The translations under genes were made by a program, and so were the position numbers. Below are positions 5,529 to 5,796 of a stretch of 5,796 nucleotides of DNA, one piece after another. How positions within the stretch are numbered: position 1 is the first letter of the stretch; each line of letters starts with the position of its first letter. Source of the stretch: Promethearchaeota archaeon (GTDB lineage: Archaea; Asgardarchaeota; Lokiarchaeia; Sigyniarchaeales; SOKP01); NCBI GenBank assembly GCA_016840695.1, contig JAEORV010000124.1, positions 1 to 5,796 on the forward strand, written 5' to 3'. Under the pieces are notes generated by a model. That model ran no database searches. It had not been told where the DNA came from and saw only the letters and a list, made by a program, of their open reading frames with translations.

Positions 5529-5796
5529 TTATAGAAGCTTGAGATACTTGTGTGCCTGAATGGAGAGAGTCAAGCTTTCCGGACATAAAAATTCGGCAGC
5601 AGCGTAAAAAATATCATTCAAGTGTCTCGTGGAAATTAAAAATTTCTCTGCTAAATCTTTTTTTTCAAGAGTTACGGGTTGAATCGCTAATCCAACAATA
5701 TCCCCATTTGGATATTGAATTTTTGAAAGAGCCTTGCTAATCCATTGCACGTCTTGAAGACTTGTTTGAGAAGTAACTACGAGTTTAGCGAAAGTT
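5529..5796 (-). CDS. queE: 7-carboxy-7-deazaguanine synthase QueE, C-terminal part (cut by window edge)
   Basis: The frame is open from the right edge to the TAA at 5531-5529 and shows the last 88 residues. QueE is a radical-SAM enzyme that contracts 6-carboxytetrahydropterin to 7-carboxy-7-deazaguanine. The visible part carries the usual C-terminal landmarks: a strand K-L-V-V-T, the helix D-V-Q-W-I-S-K-A-L, the strand L-A-I-Q-P-V-T, and the end S-I-Q-A-H-K-Y-L-K-L-L, matching the family's Q-x-H-K-x-L ending. The CxxxCxxC cluster site lies outside the window, so the assignment rests on this end plus the neighbouring queD and queC. A GTG at 5750 is internal valine, not the start. queD follows 113 bp downstream on the same strand, with TATA-like sequences between them. 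Confidence 0.88.
   Translation of the reverse strand, partial: TFAKLVVTSQTSLQDVQWISKALSKIQYPNGDIVGLAIQPVTLEKKDLAEKFLISTRHLNDIFYAAAEFLCPESLTLSIQAHKYLKLL

Noticed and set aside
5552..5740. Plus-strand 62-codon frame opposite queE
   Set aside because: It is antisense to the recognisable QueE C-terminus, which has conserved motifs; the plus frame has none.

Overview
The window is AT-rich and reads as archaeal. TATA-like boxes lie about 40-75 bp ahead of several genes, Shine-Dalgarno sites are mostly weak or absent, and a double oligo-T tract serves as a terminator. One gene encodes a sequon-rich surface protein with a C-terminal membrane anchor, and there is at least one tungsten-type aldehyde:ferredoxin oxidoreductase (AOR). 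The style (several AORs, small zinc ribbons, C-terminally anchored secreted proteins) would suit an Asgard-type or other anaerobic archaeon, but that placement is inference; no rRNA or tRNA is present to anchor it.

Left part (1-2300): a complete AOR-family gene runs leftward. Downstream of it, at the very left edge, is the first dozen codons of a second AOR-like gene on the same strand (M-T-N-G-I-F-G-K-I-L-W against M-S-G-Y-F-G-K-I-L-W), so this is a tandem AOR pair. An imperfect inverted repeat flanks the AOR promoter, and one arm contains the likely ribosome binding site.

Middle (2300-3380): a gene-poor stretch. It holds a 71-codon hypothetical ORF with its own TATA box, a 42-codon CxxC...CxxC zinc-ribbon gene on the opposite strand, and a relatively GC-rich block (about 3059-3167) with several hairpins and crossing complementarities that looks like a structured RNA.

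Right part (3380-5796): queC on the plus strand, and queD plus the C-terminal part of queE on the minus strand. QueD, QueE and QueC catalyse successive steps from dihydroneopterin triphosphate to preQ0, which archaea use for archaeosine in tRNA (bacteria use it for queuosine). The trio is split by a surface-protein gene whose frame is broken by a single TAA directly after the signal-peptide-like segment. A pair of T-tracts separates that gene from the convergent queD.

The most notable points are the precisely placed in-frame TAA in the surface protein, the candidate structured RNA with possible pseudoknot topology, the repeat that could mask the AOR ribosome binding site, and the unlisted 42-aa zinc ribbon.
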